Numbered from the stretch's first letter, positions 39,503-50,300 are shown. The stretch is DNA of 60,941 nucleotides from Collimonas silvisoli (GCF_018305005.1 NZ_JAGQEG010000027.1:1-60941), one strand, 5' to 3'. The notes: generated by a model from the sequence alone, not told the origin. Numbers and translations: made by a program.

Positions 39503-39526
39503 AGCCGCGTGTTTCTGTGACGATTT

Positions 39527-40153
39527 TCAGATGATGTGATGTTGCAGCAGATATTGATGGACGATGCTCAGGCGTTCGCTCCCGTCCGTCAGTTCCAGCA
39601 ATTTCTGCCGCGCCTTCAGGGAAATCGGCAGGATTTCGCACCAGCGGTTGGCGACCCAGCTGGCGTTGTCGAACCGCAGCGGCAGCGAAAACGGGCTGGC
39701 GTAATCTGCACCGTGGCTGGCCCGGCCCCTGTTCTGGATATCGTCGATCACCAGTTTCAAGGTGCTGGCGCATTGCAGGTGAACCTGATCCGGGGCGCTC
39801 GGCTGGTCATCGGCGATCAGGCTGATTTGCGCTTCCAGCCGCTGATCGGCAAGTACCCGTTGCTGCAGAATCCGGAAGCGCTGGTTGCCTTCGATCCGCA
39901 ACATCAGCACGCCCAGGTCTTGCATATCCCATTCGATGATACGGGTCAGGCAGCCGACGCTTTCCGGTTCGGCCGCAGCGCCTACTTCGGAGCCGCTCTT
40001 GATCAGCACCACGCCGAACGGTTGCTGGCTTTTCATGCACTCGCGCAGCATGTCGAGATAACGCGTTTCAAATACCTTGAGCGGCAGCACGCCGCCAGGG
40101 AACAATACGGTATTAAGCGGAAACAGCGGAATCCAGGAGGTATTTTCAGGCAT
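39527..40153 (-). CDS. LON substrate-binding-domain protein
   Basis: A 208-residue stand-alone LON N-terminal domain (peptidase_S16 N region): IPLFPLNTVLFPGGVLPLKVFETRYLDMLRECM, then FGVVLIKSG. The ATPase and Ser-Lys protease domains of Lon are absent, so it is not a protease by itself. Its function is unknown. It converges with mutY (24-base gap) and follows rapZ on the same strand. Confidence 0.9.
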   Translation of the reverse strand: MPENTSWIPLFPLNTVLFPGGVLPLKVFETRYLDMLRECMKSQQPFGVVLIKSGSEVGAAAEPESVGCLTRIIEWDMQDLGVLMLRIEGNQRFRILQQRVLADQRLEAQISLIADDQPSAPDQVHLQCASTLKLVIDDIQNRGRASHGADYASPFSLPLRFDNASWVANRWCEILPISLKARQKLLELTDGSERLSIVHQYLLQHHII

Positions 40154-40190
40154 GGTTGAAAGAGGAAGTGAACGGCCTAGAGCGCCGGCC

Positions 40191-40211
40191 CGTTTAACGT
40201 TTAGCGTTTAA
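40191..40211. repeat. 7-base tandem repeat, three copies, overlapping the rapZ stop codon
   Basis: CGTTTAA, CGTTTAG and CGTTTAA run head to tail over the rapZ TAA, another slippage-type microrepeat at a gene 3' end. Confidence 0.7.
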
Positions 40212-41071
40212 CCCAGTTCGCGATGGCGCCGCACCACGCGTTCGGTAACCTGAAAATATTGCGCCAGCTGTTCCACCATGTACACCGAGCGATGCTGGCC
40301 TCCGGTACAGCCGATCGCTACCGTCAGGTAACTGCGGTTGTCGTCCTTGAAAGCCGGCAGCCATTTCTCCACAAAGTTGCGGATGTCGCCTAGCAAGTCG
40401 GTCACCGCCGGCAAGCCTTCCAGGAAAGCGACTACCGGCTGGTCGCGTCCGCTCAGCGGACGCAGCCTCACGTCGTAGTGAGGATTGGGCAACATGCGTA
40501 CGTCGAACACCAGATCGGCGTCGAGCGGTACGCCGCGCTTGAACGCGAACGATTCGAACAACAAGGTCAGCGGCGCCGGTTCGGTATCGACCAGCTCCTT
40601 GATCCAGCCGCGCAGACGATTGGCGCTGACGTCGGAGGTGTCAATCGTATGGCCGATGCCTTCGATCTCGACCAGCATCTCGCGTTCGTTCAAAATGCAC
40701 TCGGTCAAGGTCAGGCGGTCCGCCGGATTCTGGCCGGGCAGCAGACGGTGCGACAGCGGATGGCTGCGGCGGGTTTCGGAAAAGCGGGCGATCAGGGATT
40801 CGGTCTGGGCCGTCAGGAAGAACACTTTGACGTCGTGTCCCTCGGCTCTCAGTTGCTGGATATCGGAAGGCAGGCCGGCCAGCGAGTCGGCGCTGCGAGC
40901 GTCGGTGGCTACCGCCAGCATTTGCGCGCCCTCATGCCGGCGCGCTGCGACCAGATCCCGCAACAAGGTCGGCGGCAGATTGTCGACGCAAAAATAACCT
41001 GCATCTTCGAGCACGCGAAGAGCAACTGATTTGCCGGAGCCGGAGATGCCGGTGATAAGAATTATGCGCAT
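40208..41071 (-). CDS. rapZ: RNase adapter protein RapZ
   Basis: A 287-residue P-loop protein. Walker A is [19 protein letters not shown] (residues ~8-26), and the C-terminal RNA-binding region is [18 protein letters not shown]. In E. coli RapZ directs the sRNA GlmZ to RNase E and so controls glmS (amino-sugar synthesis). It is near hprK and ptsN, the usual PTS-Ntr-linked cluster of betaproteobacteria. Confidence 0.96.
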   Translation of the reverse strand: MRIILITGISGSGKSVALRVLEDAGYFCVDNLPPTLLRDLVAARRHEGAQMLAVATDARSADSLAGLPSDIQQLRAEGHDVKVFFLTAQTESLIARFSETRRSHPLSHRLLPGQNPADRLTLTECILNEREMLVEIEGIGHTIDTSDVSANRLRGWIKELVDTEPAPLTLLFESFAFKRGVPLDADLVFDVRMLPNPHYDVRLRPLSGRDQPVVAFLEGLPAVTDLLGDIRNFVEKWLPAFKDDNRSYLTVAIGCTGGQHRSVYMVEQLAQYFQVTERVVRRHRELG

Positions 41072-41168
41072 CGGCCAATGATACCGTAACTACGGCGATC
41101 GGGAGCGCAGGGTGGCCGCTTCGCTTGGCGTTTTATAACGCGCCGGTTTCGGATACGGCCTTGAATAT

Positions 41169-42116
41169 TTAAATATCGCTATCGCTATCCATCGCAATCC
41201 GTTGGCGTGCGATGAAATCCTTGAGCGTATCGATGCCGCGCAACTGCAGGATGGTATTGCGCACCGCAGCTTCCAGCAGCACCGCGATGTTGCGGCCGGC
41301 GGCCACCGGGATGATGACTTTGCGGATGGGCAGCCCCAGCACTTCCTGGGTGTGAGCGTCGAGCGGCAGGCGTTCGTAATTTTCTTCCAGCGTGGCGCGC
41401 CGCACCAGATGCACGATCAGCTTCAGGCGCATTTTGCGGCGTACCGCGGTTTCGCCGAAGATGGTCTTGATGTCGAGCAGGCCCAGTCCGCGTACTTCCA
41501 GCAGGTTTTGCAGCAGATGCGGGCAGCGTCCCTCGATCATGTTCGGTGCAATCCGGGCAAATTCGACTGCGTCGTCGGCCACCAGGCCATGGCTGCGCGA
41601 GATCAGTTCCAGCCCCAGCTCGCTTTTGCCGAGGCCGGATTCGCCGGTAATCAGCACGCCGACGCCCAGCACATCCATGAAGACGCCATGCATGGTGATC
41701 CGTTGCGCCAGCTTTTTCGACAGATATACCCGCAGATAATCGATTACCTGAGCGGCGGGCAACGGCGTCGAAAACAGCGGGATATTTTTTTCATCGCAGA
41801 TTTCAAGAATGTCCGGCGGGGTTGCCAAGCCTTGCGCGATGATGAAGGCGGGCGGCGCGCCTGCCACCAGTTCGGCGGTCTGGTAGACCCGCGATGTGGC
41901 GGAGAGGCGTTGGTAGTATTCGGTTTCCTGGTGGCCGAAAACTTGAATCCGGCCCGGATGGATCAGGTTCAGATGGCCGACCTGGTCGGCCGCCGAGGCG
42001 GCATCGCCGGAAATCAGCCGCTCGCCGCCGGGGAAACCGGCAAACCAGCCCAGTTGCAGCGATTCGCGGTTTTCGTCGTACAGCTGCTGAATCGATAGAG
42101 GCGTTGAAACGGGCAT
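41169..42116 (-). CDS. hprK: HPr kinase/phosphorylase
   Basis: A 315-residue HprK. The C-terminal kinase domain contains the P-loop [15 protein letters not shown] and the family signature [22 protein letters not shown]. The N-terminal MurF-like domain covers residues 1-130. It phosphorylates and dephosphorylates Ser46 of HPr. ptsN lies 92 bases upstream; no HPr or EI gene is in the window. Confidence 0.97.
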   Translation of the reverse strand: MPVSTPLSIQQLYDENRESLQLGWFAGFPGGERLISGDAASAADQVGHLNLIHPGRIQVFGHQETEYYQRLSATSRVYQTAELVAGAPPAFIIAQGLATPPDILEICDEKNIPLFSTPLPAAQVIDYLRVYLSKKLAQRITMHGVFMDVLGVGVLITGESGLGKSELGLELISRSHGLVADDAVEFARIAPNMIEGRCPHLLQNLLEVRGLGLLDIKTIFGETAVRRKMRLKLIVHLVRRATLEENYERLPLDAHTQEVLGLPIRKVIIPVAAGRNIAVLLEAAVRNTILQLRGIDTLKDFIARQRIAMDSDSDI

Positions 42117-42189
42117 GGTTGGCGGTGGTGAAGTGAATAAGATCGCCCGCAGGCGATTCTGGCACGATGAGCGCTGTACTAGCTTAAAT

Positions 42190-42203
42190 CGTAAAGCTTT
42201 ACG
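42190..42203. promoter_or_regulatory. Perfect 14-base palindrome between ptsN and hprK
   Basis: CGTAAAGCTTTACG lies six bases after the ptsN stop and 74 bases before the hprK ATG. It could be a regulator-binding site for hprK; as RNA it gives only a short five-pair hairpin. Confidence 0.3.
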
Positions 42204-42208
42204 CCAAA

Positions 42209-42685
42209 TTATGTCGCATTTTCCGTGCCCATGGGCTGCCAGGTGATGATGTGGGCGTGCACCGAGGCCGGATCGGGATCGCTGGCAAGGATGGTGCGGA
42301 AGGCGTCGCTGGAAAACATCTCGGCGATTTCCGACAGGATCTCCAGATGTTGCTGGGTGACGTTGTCCGGAATCAGCAAGAACACCAGCAGGCTGACCGG
42401 CTGGCCGTCCGGCGATTCGAAAGGAATCGGTGCGGCCAGGCGCACAAATGCGGCCAGCGGCGATTTCAATCCCTTGACGCGGCCATGCGGCACGGCGACA
42501 CCGTGGCCGAGGCCGGTAGAACCTAAACGTTCACGCGCAAACAGGTTGTCGGAGACGGTAGAGCGGGCAATCCCGCAATTGTTTTCGAAGAGTAAACCAG
42601 CTTGTTCGAAGGCGCGTTTTTTGCTGGAGACTTCCAGATCCAGCGCCACATTTTGTGCGGGCAGGATTTTTGCAAGATTAGTCAT
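42209..42685 (-). CDS. ptsN: PTS-Ntr EIIA protein
   Basis: A 158-residue EIIA-Ntr starting at the ATG at 42685 ([13 protein letters not shown]). The frame is open to a TTG at 42709, but the family N-terminus supports 42685. The phosphorylated residue is His67 in [12 protein letters not shown]. It controls potassium and nitrogen-related processes through its phosphorylation state. It is followed by hprK and rapZ. The rpoN-hpf genes that usually precede it in this lineage are not upstream here. Confidence 0.95.
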   Translation of the reverse strand: MTNLAKILPAQNVALDLEVSSKKRAFEQAGLLFENNCGIARSTVSDNLFARERLGSTGLGHGVAVPHGRVKGLKSPLAAFVRLAAPIPFESPDGQPVSLLVFLLIPDNVTQQHLEILSEIAEMFSSDAFRTILASDPDPASVHAHIITWQPMGTENAT

Positions 42686-42709
42686 AATACAAATTGGTAT
42701 GCGGCACAA

Positions 42710-43020
42710 TACGGGTGGTTGTGTCTAAGTCAGTGAATAAGTCACCATATAGGTCACCATTTGAGCCACCACTAACAACTGCCGCAGCATTTCGAAAACA
42801 TGCCAATCTCAGGGTTAATGCCGCCGGTCGCATAGTGTGACCGCAGCTGTTATAGCTGTTATAGCTGTTATAGCTGTTACTACAACGTCTCCCCCGATTT
42901 CGACCCAAGTCAACGCAACTCAGGCTACGGTTTTAATGGCACCCATCCCGGATTATAGACTTGTTTCAGATCAACAACACCAACTTGCCGTCATGGCTAT
43001 GGCTGAATCGGGGATGGCTT
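42710..43020. other. Gene-free region between ptsN and pagP
   Basis: About 310 bases with no convincing gene. It contains a 9-base minisatellite (42845-42880) and imperfect GTCACCAT repeats near 42740-42765. Short open frames on both strands here read through the repeats and lack start signals. Confidence 0.55.
42845..42880. repeat. 9-base tandem repeat, about four copies, upstream of ptsN
   Basis: AGCTGTTAT is repeated three full times and a partial fourth, perfectly in register, about 160 bases before the ptsN start. Copy number may vary between strains. Confidence 0.88.
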
Positions 43021-43632
43021 TTACTTTACCTCAAAGCGCGCAAATATCAGCCAGACGTCGCCATTGCCCTTGTGCTGCGACAGGCGCGGCACGTAAGAGC
43101 CCATTAATTTGGCTCCCTTGACGCCCAGCGACGCCACTGGCAAGGCAATCGGGAACGGGACGCCGCCGAAATAATCCTGGCGGCTCATCAACATGGCAGT
43201 ATAGCCGGCGCCGACCTCGACTGGCGTCTTGGGCACGTTCCAGATCCATTCGTAGGCATAACCAGCCATGACCTGCGGCTTGTAATGGGAGTCGCGGATC
43301 GCCAGCAGATACAGGGATTCGTCATTGCCGCTTTCGTTGCGGATAGTGCGGCCGCCACCCAGGCCCCAGGCCTTTTCATTCAGTTCTTCGATGCGCTCTT
43401 TTGTATATGTGTGCCGGCCGTGATAGGCATAGCCGGACAGATACACTTCCATGTCGCCGTTTTCGACGATGTTGTCGAGCCGGTTTTTGGTCTGTGAGAG
43501 AGTTTTGCTGAACCAGCCGGTGGTGTCCGGGGTTTCCTGAGCTTGGGCCGGAGCACACACGGCGGCGAATACGGTGATGCAGGAGAGCAATACGGTGCGT
43601 TTGAGAGCGGTAAAACGGGGAAAAATCATCAT
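43021..43632 (-). CDS. pagP: Lipid A palmitoyltransferase PagP
   Basis: A 203-residue outer-membrane beta-barrel enzyme with a signal peptide (residues 1-32, ending PAQAQ). Candidate catalytic residues match PagP: His71 in YAYHGRH, Asp114-Ser115 in AIRDSHYKP. NEKAWGLGGGR, AGYAYEWIWNVP and FPIALPVASLGVKG resemble the E. coli segments. It transfers palmitate from phospholipid to lipid A, raising resistance to cationic peptides. Start codons compete: TTG at 43638 is better spaced from AAGGA, while ATG at 43632 or 43629 is more usual. Confidence 0.85.
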   Translation of the reverse strand: MMIFPRFTALKRTVLLSCITVFAAVCAPAQAQETPDTTGWFSKTLSQTKNRLDNIVENGDMEVYLSGYAYHGRHTYTKERIEELNEKAWGLGGGRTIRNESGNDESLYLLAIRDSHYKPQVMAGYAYEWIWNVPKTPVEVGAGYTAMLMSRQDYFGGVPFPIALPVASLGVKGAKLMGSYVPRLSQHKGNGDVWLIFARFEVK

Positions 43633-43765
43633 AAGCAAAAGAATCCTTTACGGCGAGGTCGTACGGTAGACGTTGATCCTTGCAACGTCAATATTCTCAA
43701 CCGAATAATTGTTATTTAAGCACTTAAGTGCTGTCTTTTTGCTACGCTTTGTAGCGAATCGTTAA

Positions 43766-44605
43766 TTATTGCCTTGCCTGGCGCCAATTCAACGGTGGCT
43801 GCGAAGTGGAGAAATTGCTGCGCCATGGATTGATATCGAGACCACCGCGCCGGGTGTAGCGCGCGTATACAGACAGCTTTTGCGGCGCACAGTTGCGCAT
43901 CAGGTCCATAAAAATGCGTTCGACGCATTGTTCGTGAAATTCATTATGGTTGCGGAAGCTGATCAGGTACTTGAGCAAGCTCTCCTGGTCGATGGCGGCG
44001 CCGACATAGTGGATTTGCACGCTGCCCCAGTCAGGCTGGCCGGTTACCAGGCAATTCGATTTCAGCAGATGCGATACCAGGGTTTCTTCTATGACAAGCT
44101 GGTTCGGGTCGCTTTTCAACAAGGATGGATTCGGCTGATATTCGCTGACCTCGATATCCAGCCGGTCCAGCAACAAGCCTTGCGGCTCTTGCAGCTTAAG
44201 CGCGGCGAAGGCGTCGACGGTTGTCAGTACGACATGCACCGATGCGCCGAAAGCGGCCGATAAATCAGTGCGCAACAGCTGCAGCAAAGCAGCTGTATCC
44301 GCCAGCTTGGTCTGGTTGAAGGAATTCAGATATAACTTGAACGACTTCGATTCGACGATGTTGGGCGAATCCGCCGGCACCGTGAAAGTGGCGATGGCAA
44401 CCTGCGGCTTGCCGCGCAAATTAAGCCAGGACACTTCATACGCATTCCAGATATCGACGCCGAAAAAAGGCAGCGTGCCGCTGATGCCGATTTCTTCGCG
44501 CTTGCCCAAGCGGGCGATCGGAAACAGCAGCGACGGCTGATATTGGGTCTGGTAGGCGGCGGGTTTGCCTAGCGGCGATGCGTCAGGCGTATTTGATGTG
44601 GACAT
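43766..44605 (-). CDS. queF: NADPH-dependent 7-cyano-7-deazaguanine reductase QueF
   Basis: A 279-residue long-form QueF. The QueF motif [12 protein letters not shown] is at 85-96. The catalytic cysteine is Cys185 in [15 protein letters not shown], with Asp192 close by. It reduces preQ0 to preQ1 in queuosine tRNA modification. It appears monocistronic. Confidence 0.96.
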   Translation of the reverse strand: MSTSNTPDASPLGKPAAYQTQYQPSLLFPIARLGKREEIGISGTLPFFGVDIWNAYEVSWLNLRGKPQVAIATFTVPADSPNIVESKSFKLYLNSFNQTKLADTAALLQLLRTDLSAAFGASVHVVLTTVDAFAALKLQEPQGLLLDRLDIEVSEYQPNPSLLKSDPNQLVIEETLVSHLLKSNCLVTGQPDWGSVQIHYVGAAIDQESLLKYLISFRNHNEFHEQCVERIFMDLMRNCAPQKLSVYARYTRRGGLDINPWRSNFSTSQPPLNWRQARQ

Positions 44606-44718
44606 GGCTTCTGCTTCTGCTTAAAAGCAGTATTTTGCCAGATAAGCACGATGGCCTTGATATTCGCGGCCCGGTGGCCGCTATAAACAGCGCATTTGCA
44701 AGGGGGGAGTACAGAGTT

Positions 44719-44745
44719 CGCTTGCGGCGACGCGCACCGCAAGCG
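44719..44745 (-). terminator. Candidate terminator after ilvA
   Basis: Perfect 9-base arms CGCTTGCGG/CCGCAAGCG with a 9-base loop lie 13 bases after the ilvA stop. There is no U-run, so efficiency is uncertain. Confidence 0.45.
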
Positions 44746-44757
44746 TGGCCAGGCATC

Positions 44758-46284
44758 TTAGCCAAGAAATAATTTATACACCGGATTGCTGCTTTCATCC
44801 CAATAGCGATAACCCAGGCTGGACAGGAAGCTGCGGAAAATTTTCATTTCCTTTTTCGGCACTTGCAGCCCGACCAGGATGCGGCCGACGTCGCCGCCCT
44901 GGCTGCGATAGTGGAACAGGCTGATATTCCAGTCGGGCGCCATCGAATTCAAGAAGCGCATCAGCGCACCCGGACGCTCCGGGAACTCAAAGCGATACAG
45001 CAATTCGTTTTGCGCCAGCGGGCTCTTGCCGCCGACCAGGTGCCGTACATGGACCTTGGCCAGCTCATCATGGGTCAGGTCGAGCGTGCTGAAGCCGTGC
45101 TTTTCGAAATTCCTGGCGATCTGGGCCGCTTCTTCTGCGCTCGAAGTTTGTACGCCGACAAACACATGGGCGATTTTCTCATCGCTGATGCGGTAGTTGA
45201 ACTCGGTGACGTTGCGTGGCCCGACCAGTTCGCAGAAACGGCGGAAGCTGCCGTGCTGTTCCGGGATGGTGACGGCAAACACGGCTTCACGCAATTGGCC
45301 GACATCAGCCATTTCGGCGACGAAGCGCAGCCGGTCGAAATTCATGTTGGCGCCCGAAGCAATGGTGATCAGGGTCTGGTCCTTGACCGGCTTGCGGGTG
45401 CCTTTGGCGCGTTCGACATAGGCTTTGGCGCCGGCCACCGCCAGCGCTCCGGACGGCTCCAGGATGCTGCGCGTATCCTGGAACACGTCTTTGATCGCGG
45501 TGCAGACCGCATCGGTATCGACCAGGATCACTTCATCCACATGCAGCCGCGCGACGCGGAAGGTCTCCTCGCCCACCAGCTTGACCGCAGTGCCGTCGGC
45601 GAACAGGCCGACATCCGCCAGCGTGACGCGGCGGCCAGCCTTGAGGCTGCGCGCCATGGCGTCGGAATCGGTGGTTTGCACGCCGATGATCTTGATCTCC
45701 GGCCGTACCGCTTTGACATAGGCGGCGATACCGGCAATCAGGCCGCCGCCGCCGATCGGCACGAAAATCGCGTGGATGGGGCCGGCGTGCTGGCGCAGGA
45801 TTTCCATGCCGATGGTGCCCTGGCCGGCGATCACATGCGGATCGTCGAATGGATGCACAAACGTCAGCTTGAGTTTCTTTTCCAGCGTCAGCGCGTGGTT
45901 GTAGGCATCGGTGTAGGAATCGCCGAACAAGACTACTTCGCCGCCACGCGCCCTGACCGCATCGACCTTGACTTGCGGCGTGGTGGTTGGCATCACGATC
46001 ACGGCGCGGCAGCCCAGCTTGGCGGCCGACAGCGCCAGTCCTTGCGCATGATTGCCGGCCGAAGCGCAAATCACACCGCGTTTAAGCTGGACCGGAGTCA
46101 GGCTGGCCATCTTGTTATAGGCGCCGCGCAATTTGAAACTGAACACGCTTTGCACATCCTCACGCTTGAAATAAATCTGGTTAGCCATGCGCTGCGACAG
46201 CGTCGGTGCAAATTCAAGCGGAGATTCGACCGCGACATCATAGACGCGGGCGGTGAGGATTTTCTGCAAATAGTCAGTGGTCAT
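44758..46284 (-). CDS. ilvA: Threonine ammonia-lyase, biosynthetic
   Basis: A 508-residue PLP enzyme starting at ATG 46284 (MTTDYLQKILTARVYDVA, the family N-terminus); ATG 46296 is an alternative. PLP Lys51 lies in SFKLRGAYNKM and the PLP-phosphate loop is PIGGGGLIAGIA. Two C-terminal ACT-like regulatory domains (~335-508) mark the isoleucine-inhibited biosynthetic form. It converts threonine to 2-oxobutanoate for isoleucine synthesis. An 11-base near-tandem repeat (GCAGGATCAAA, ~46332-46353) lies upstream. Confidence 0.96.
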   Translation of the reverse strand: MTTDYLQKILTARVYDVAVESPLEFAPTLSQRMANQIYFKREDVQSVFSFKLRGAYNKMASLTPVQLKRGVICASAGNHAQGLALSAAKLGCRAVIVMPTTTPQVKVDAVRARGGEVVLFGDSYTDAYNHALTLEKKLKLTFVHPFDDPHVIAGQGTIGMEILRQHAGPIHAIFVPIGGGGLIAGIAAYVKAVRPEIKIIGVQTTDSDAMARSLKAGRRVTLADVGLFADGTAVKLVGEETFRVARLHVDEVILVDTDAVCTAIKDVFQDTRSILEPSGALAVAGAKAYVERAKGTRKPVKDQTLITIASGANMNFDRLRFVAEMADVGQLREAVFAVTIPEQHGSFRRFCELVGPRNVTEFNYRISDEKIAHVFVGVQTSSAEEAAQIARNFEKHGFSTLDLTHDELAKVHVRHLVGGKSPLAQNELLYRFEFPERPGALMRFLNSMAPDWNISLFHYRSQGGDVGRILVGLQVPKKEMKIFRSFLSSLGYRYWDESSNPVYKLFLG

Positions 46285-46462
46285 GTCGTAGGTCATGTAG
46301 CGTTGCAAGGGCGCCGCCGAAGCAGCCGGTAGCAGGATCAAAGCAGGATCAAAGCAAAATCAGGTCAGCACAAACAGCCGATCATTATAATGGACGGCTT
46401 TTTAAGCGCCAGCGGTTTTGCCGCTAGCTGCCGAATCCTGGAATTTTCTGAATTGTTTCCCC

Positions 46463-46954
46463 ATGATCGAATCCGCCGTTTTATGGTTGCTGAAGACACT
46501 CGCCGTGCCAACGGTCGGCCTGACTTCAGTCTTTATCATCAGTTTTGTCGCCGCCACCTTGCTGCCGCTCGGCTCGGAGCCGGCCGTGTTTGCCGTGATC
46601 AAGGCCAATGGCGCGTTGTTCTGGGCGGTGATTTTGGTGGCGACCACCGGCAATACGCTGGGCGGCGTGGTCGATTACTGGATGGGTTACGGCGCCAAGC
46701 AGGCGTTCGCCCGCGAGCGCGGCAGCAACTGGTTCGGCTGGCTGCAGCGCTACGGCGCCAAAACCATGCTGCTGGCCTGGGTGCCGGCCATCGGCGACCC
46801 CATCTGCACCCTGGGCGGCTGGCTCAAGCTGCCGTTCTGGCCTTCCGTCATGTACATGGCGATCGGCAAGTTCGTCCGTTACATATTGGTGGTCTGGCTG
46901 CTGCTGAATGTGCCGGACGGCTTTTGGCGGCAAGTGGCGAGCTGGCTGGCCTGA
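46463..46954 (+). CDS. YqaA/DedA-like inner-membrane protein
   Basis: A 163-residue polytopic membrane protein with four to five hydrophobic segments. TGNTLGGVVDYWMGYGAK and RYGAKTMLLAWVPAIGDPI match the YqaA/SNARE-associated (DedA-related) family. The transported substrate is unknown; some DedA relatives move lipids or affect proton-motive force. The ATG at 46463 was chosen by family length; no clear ribosome binding site is seen. It is divergent from ilvA. Confidence 0.83.
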   Translation: MIESAVLWLLKTLAVPTVGLTSVFIISFVAATLLPLGSEPAVFAVIKANGALFWAVILVATTGNTLGGVVDYWMGYGAKQAFARERGSNWFGWLQRYGAKTMLLAWVPAIGDPICTLGGWLKLPFWPSVMYMAIGKFVRYILVVWLLLNVPDGFWRQVASWLA

Positions 46955-47324
46955 TCGCGGGCGAATTACCGGTTGGAACGCATTTCCCGGCGCATCGCTG
47001 ACAGGCCCCAACTCCTGGCGTAAGGCGAATCAGCCTTTGCACTGACCGTAATCGGCCAATGTGAGGGCAATGCTTTCCATGATTTCGCTGATGATCTGGC
47101 TAAACATAAGGGCTCCTGAAGGTAGTGGGTACGGATGCATTGTAGTTAAAAACTATTAATAAATAAAAATTGATTGTTTTTATTGATTTAATTGGCATTG
47201 GCTATCCTGGCGGGGGCAATCTCTTGCACTGCACAAATCCGCATCTTGCCGTCGCGAAGTTGCGCGATAAGCTAAAATGCTGATTCAGCAGCAGTAGCCA
47301 CGCAGTCGTCACTTCAATAGACCA
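46955..47324. other. Intergenic region with a small ORF and AT-rich promoter area
   Basis: A 370-base gap between the YqaA-like gene and the large FAD/Fe-S gene. It contains the 25-codon minus-strand ORF described separately (47030-47107). An AT-rich block at 47145-47195 probably holds promoters for the oxidoreductase and the small ORF. No terminator hairpin was recognised. Confidence 0.5.
47030..47107 (-). CDS. Small ORF, 25 residues, function unknown
   Basis: An ATG at 47107 is preceded at five bases by a perfect AGGAG and opens 25 codons ending in TGA at 47030. The peptide begins MFSQIISEIM and ends ADYGQCKG, with an amphipathic helix-like centre (ESIALTL) and one Cys. An AT-rich possible promoter lies just upstream (47145-47195). 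Real expression is unproven; the strong ribosome binding site is the main evidence. Confidence 0.5.
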   Translation of the reverse strand: MFSQIISEIMESIALTLADYGQCKG

Positions 47325-50300
47325 ATGAACGCCCCCGTAAAAATCCAGGCACTTTTGTCAGATGCGCCACACGGCGCCACTCCTACGCGTTTGCGCGAAA
47401 TCCCCTATAACTACACCTCGTTTTCAGACCGTGAAATCGTGATCCGGCTGCTCGGCGAGGATGCCTGGCACTTGCTCGATGAACTGCGCGTCAAACGCCA
47501 GACCGGCCGTTCCGCAAGAATGCTGTACGAAGTGCTGGGCGATATCTGGGTGGTGCGGCGCAACCCGTATCTGCAAGATGACATGCTGGACAATCCAAAA
47601 CGCCGTCAGGCGCTGATTGACGCGTTGCATCATCGCCTGAGCGAGGTCGACAAGCGGCGTATCGTGACCGACCAGGCCGATATCGCCGAGGCGCCCAACG
47701 ATGTTGAAGCCAAGAAACGCAGCGAGAATGTCGAGGCGCTGCTGGCTGCGGCGCGCAAGGCGATTGCCGCCTTCTCCGACGAATTCCGCCAGACCTACGA
47801 TTTGCGCAAGCGCACCAATAAGATCCTGGGGCGCTACACCGCCAAGGACAACATCAAGTTCGACGGCTTGTCGCGCGTATCGCATGTGACCGACGCTACC
47901 GACTGGCGCGTCGAATATCCGTTCGTGGTGCTGACCCCGGACAGCGAAGATGAAATGGCCGGCCTGGTGAAGGGCTGTATCGAACTCGGCCTGACCATCA
48001 TCCCGCGCGGCGGCGGCACCGGCTACACCGGCGGCGCGATTCCGCTGACGCCGCTGGCGGCCGTCATCAACACCGAAAAACTGGAACAGCTGGGCCCGGT
48101 CGAAATGGCCGTGCTGCCGGGGCTGGATAAAGAATACGCCACCATTTATTCGGGCGCAGGCGTGGTCACCAAGCGGGTTTCCGACGCCGCTGAAAAAGCC
48201 GGTTTCGTGTTCGCGGTCGATCCGACCTCGGCCGAAGCATCCTGCGTCGGCGGCAATATCGCCATGAACGCGGGCGGCAAGAAGGCCGTGCTGTGGGGCA
48301 CCGCGCTCGACAATTTGGCGAGCTGGCGCATGGTCGACCCGAACGGCGACTGGCTCGACGTTACCCGTCTCGACCACAACCTCGGCAAGATCCACGACAC
48401 GCCGCTGGCGCGCTTCCAGCTGGAATGGCGCCACCCGGCTGAAAAAGGCCGTCCAAGCGAAAAACCGTTCAAGACCGAAATCCTGGAAATCGCCGGCCGC
48501 GTATTCCGCAAGGAGGGCCTGGGCAAAGACGTGACCGATAAATTCCTGGCAGGTTTGCCGGGGATTCAAAAAGAAGGTTGCGACGGCTTGATCACCTCCG
48601 GGCGCTGGATTCTGCACAAGATGCCGAAGCATACGCGCACGGTCTGCCTGGAGTTCTTCGGCCAGGCGCGCGATGCGATTCCATCGATCGTCGAGATCAA
48701 GGATTTCCTCGATGCCGAAACCAGGAAGGGCGGGGCGATCCTGGCCGGCCTGGAGCATCTGGATGAGCGCTATCTGCGCGCCGTCGGCTACACCACCAAA
48801 TCGAAACGCGGCGTGCTGCCGAAGATGGCCTTGTTCGGCGACATCGTCGGCGACGATGAAAACGCGGTAGCGCAAGCGGCATCGGAAGTGGTACGCATGG
48901 CCAACAACCGTGTCGGCGAAGGTTTCGTCGCGGTCAGCGCGGAAGCGCGCAAGAAATTCTGGCTGGATCGTGCCCGCACGGCCGCCATCGCCAAACATAC
49001 CAACGCCTTCAAGATCAATGAAGACGTGGTGATTCCGCTCAACCGCATGGGCGAATACACCGACGGCATTGAGCGCATCAACATCGAACTGTCGGTCAAG
49101 AACAAGCTGCAACTGCTGGACCAGTTGCGCGACTTCTTTATCAAGGGCAATCTGCCCCTGGGCAAGAGCGAAGATGCGGAAGGCGAAGATATTTCCGCCG
49201 CCGAAATGCTGGAAGACCGTGTCCATCAGGCCGAACAACTGATCGCTGCAGTGCAGGCGCGCTGGACCTATCTGCTGGCGCATCTGGACATGCCGCTCGC
49301 CGCTGCGAAAGAGACACTGGCCGCATTGGGGCTGGACAAACTCAGCGCCGCATTCGACCAACGCCTGGCGCAGCAACCGGCCGCCACCGTGTTCGACGTG
49401 GTGCAGGATCGCACCGTGCGGGTATCCTGGAAGCAGGAAGTGCGGGCCCAGTTGCGGCAGATTTTCAACGGCGCTTCGTTCAAGCTGATTCTCGACGAGT
49501 GCAACGCGATTCATAAGCAAGTCTTGCGCGGCCGCGTGTTTGTCGCCTTGCACATGCACGCCGGCGACGGTAACGTGCACACCAACTTGCCGGTCAATTC
49601 CGATCACTATGAAATGCTGCAGGATGCGCACGCCGCGGTGGCGCGCATCATGACCCTGGCGCGTTCGCTGGACGGCGTGATTTCGGGCGAACACGGGATC
49701 GGTATCACCAAGCTCGAATTCCTGACCGAAGACGAGATCAGCGATTTCCGCGACTACAAATTACGGGTCGATCCGGAAGGCCGCTTCAACAAGGGCAAGC
49801 TGCTGAATCTGCCCGGCTTCGAGGCTGATTTGCGCAATGCCTACACGCCGTCGTTCGGCCTGATGGGACATGAATCGCTGATCATGCAGCAAAGCGATAT
49901 CGGCGACATCGCCAACAGCGTCAAGGATTGCCTGCGCTGCGGCAAATGCAAACCGGTCTGCGCCACCCACGTGCCGCGCGCCAACCTGCTGTACTCGCCG
50001 CGCAACAAGATCCTGGCGACCTCGCTGCTGGTGGAAGCCTTCCTGTATGAAGAGCAGACCCGGCGCGGCATCTCGATCAAGCATTGGGAAGAGTTCGAAG
50101 ATGTGGCCGACCACTGCACCGTCTGCCACAAATGCGTGACGCCGTGCCCGGTCGATATCGATTTCGGCGATGTCTCGATGAACATGCGCAACCTGCTGCG
50201 CAAGATGAACAAGAAATCGTTCAATCCCGGCACCACGGCCGCCATGTTCTTCCTGAATGCAACCGATCCGGCCACCATCAACATGACTCGCAAGGTGATG

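Noticed and set aside
42678-42908. Short minus-strand frame with a SYN-SYN-SYN repeat upstream of ptsN
   Set aside because: Also generated by the minisatellite; it overlaps the ptsN start and lacks a start signal.
42837-43121. Short plus-strand frame reading through the 9-base repeat (AVIAVIAVIAV)
   Set aside because: The apparent peptide repeat is a by-product of the minisatellite, and the frame overlaps pagP.
47424-49694. 756-codon open frame antisense to the FAD/Fe-S oxidoreductase gene
   Set aside because: It mirrors the high-GC codon structure of the real gene, has no recognisable domains or signals, and the sense strand encodes an intact multi-domain enzyme.
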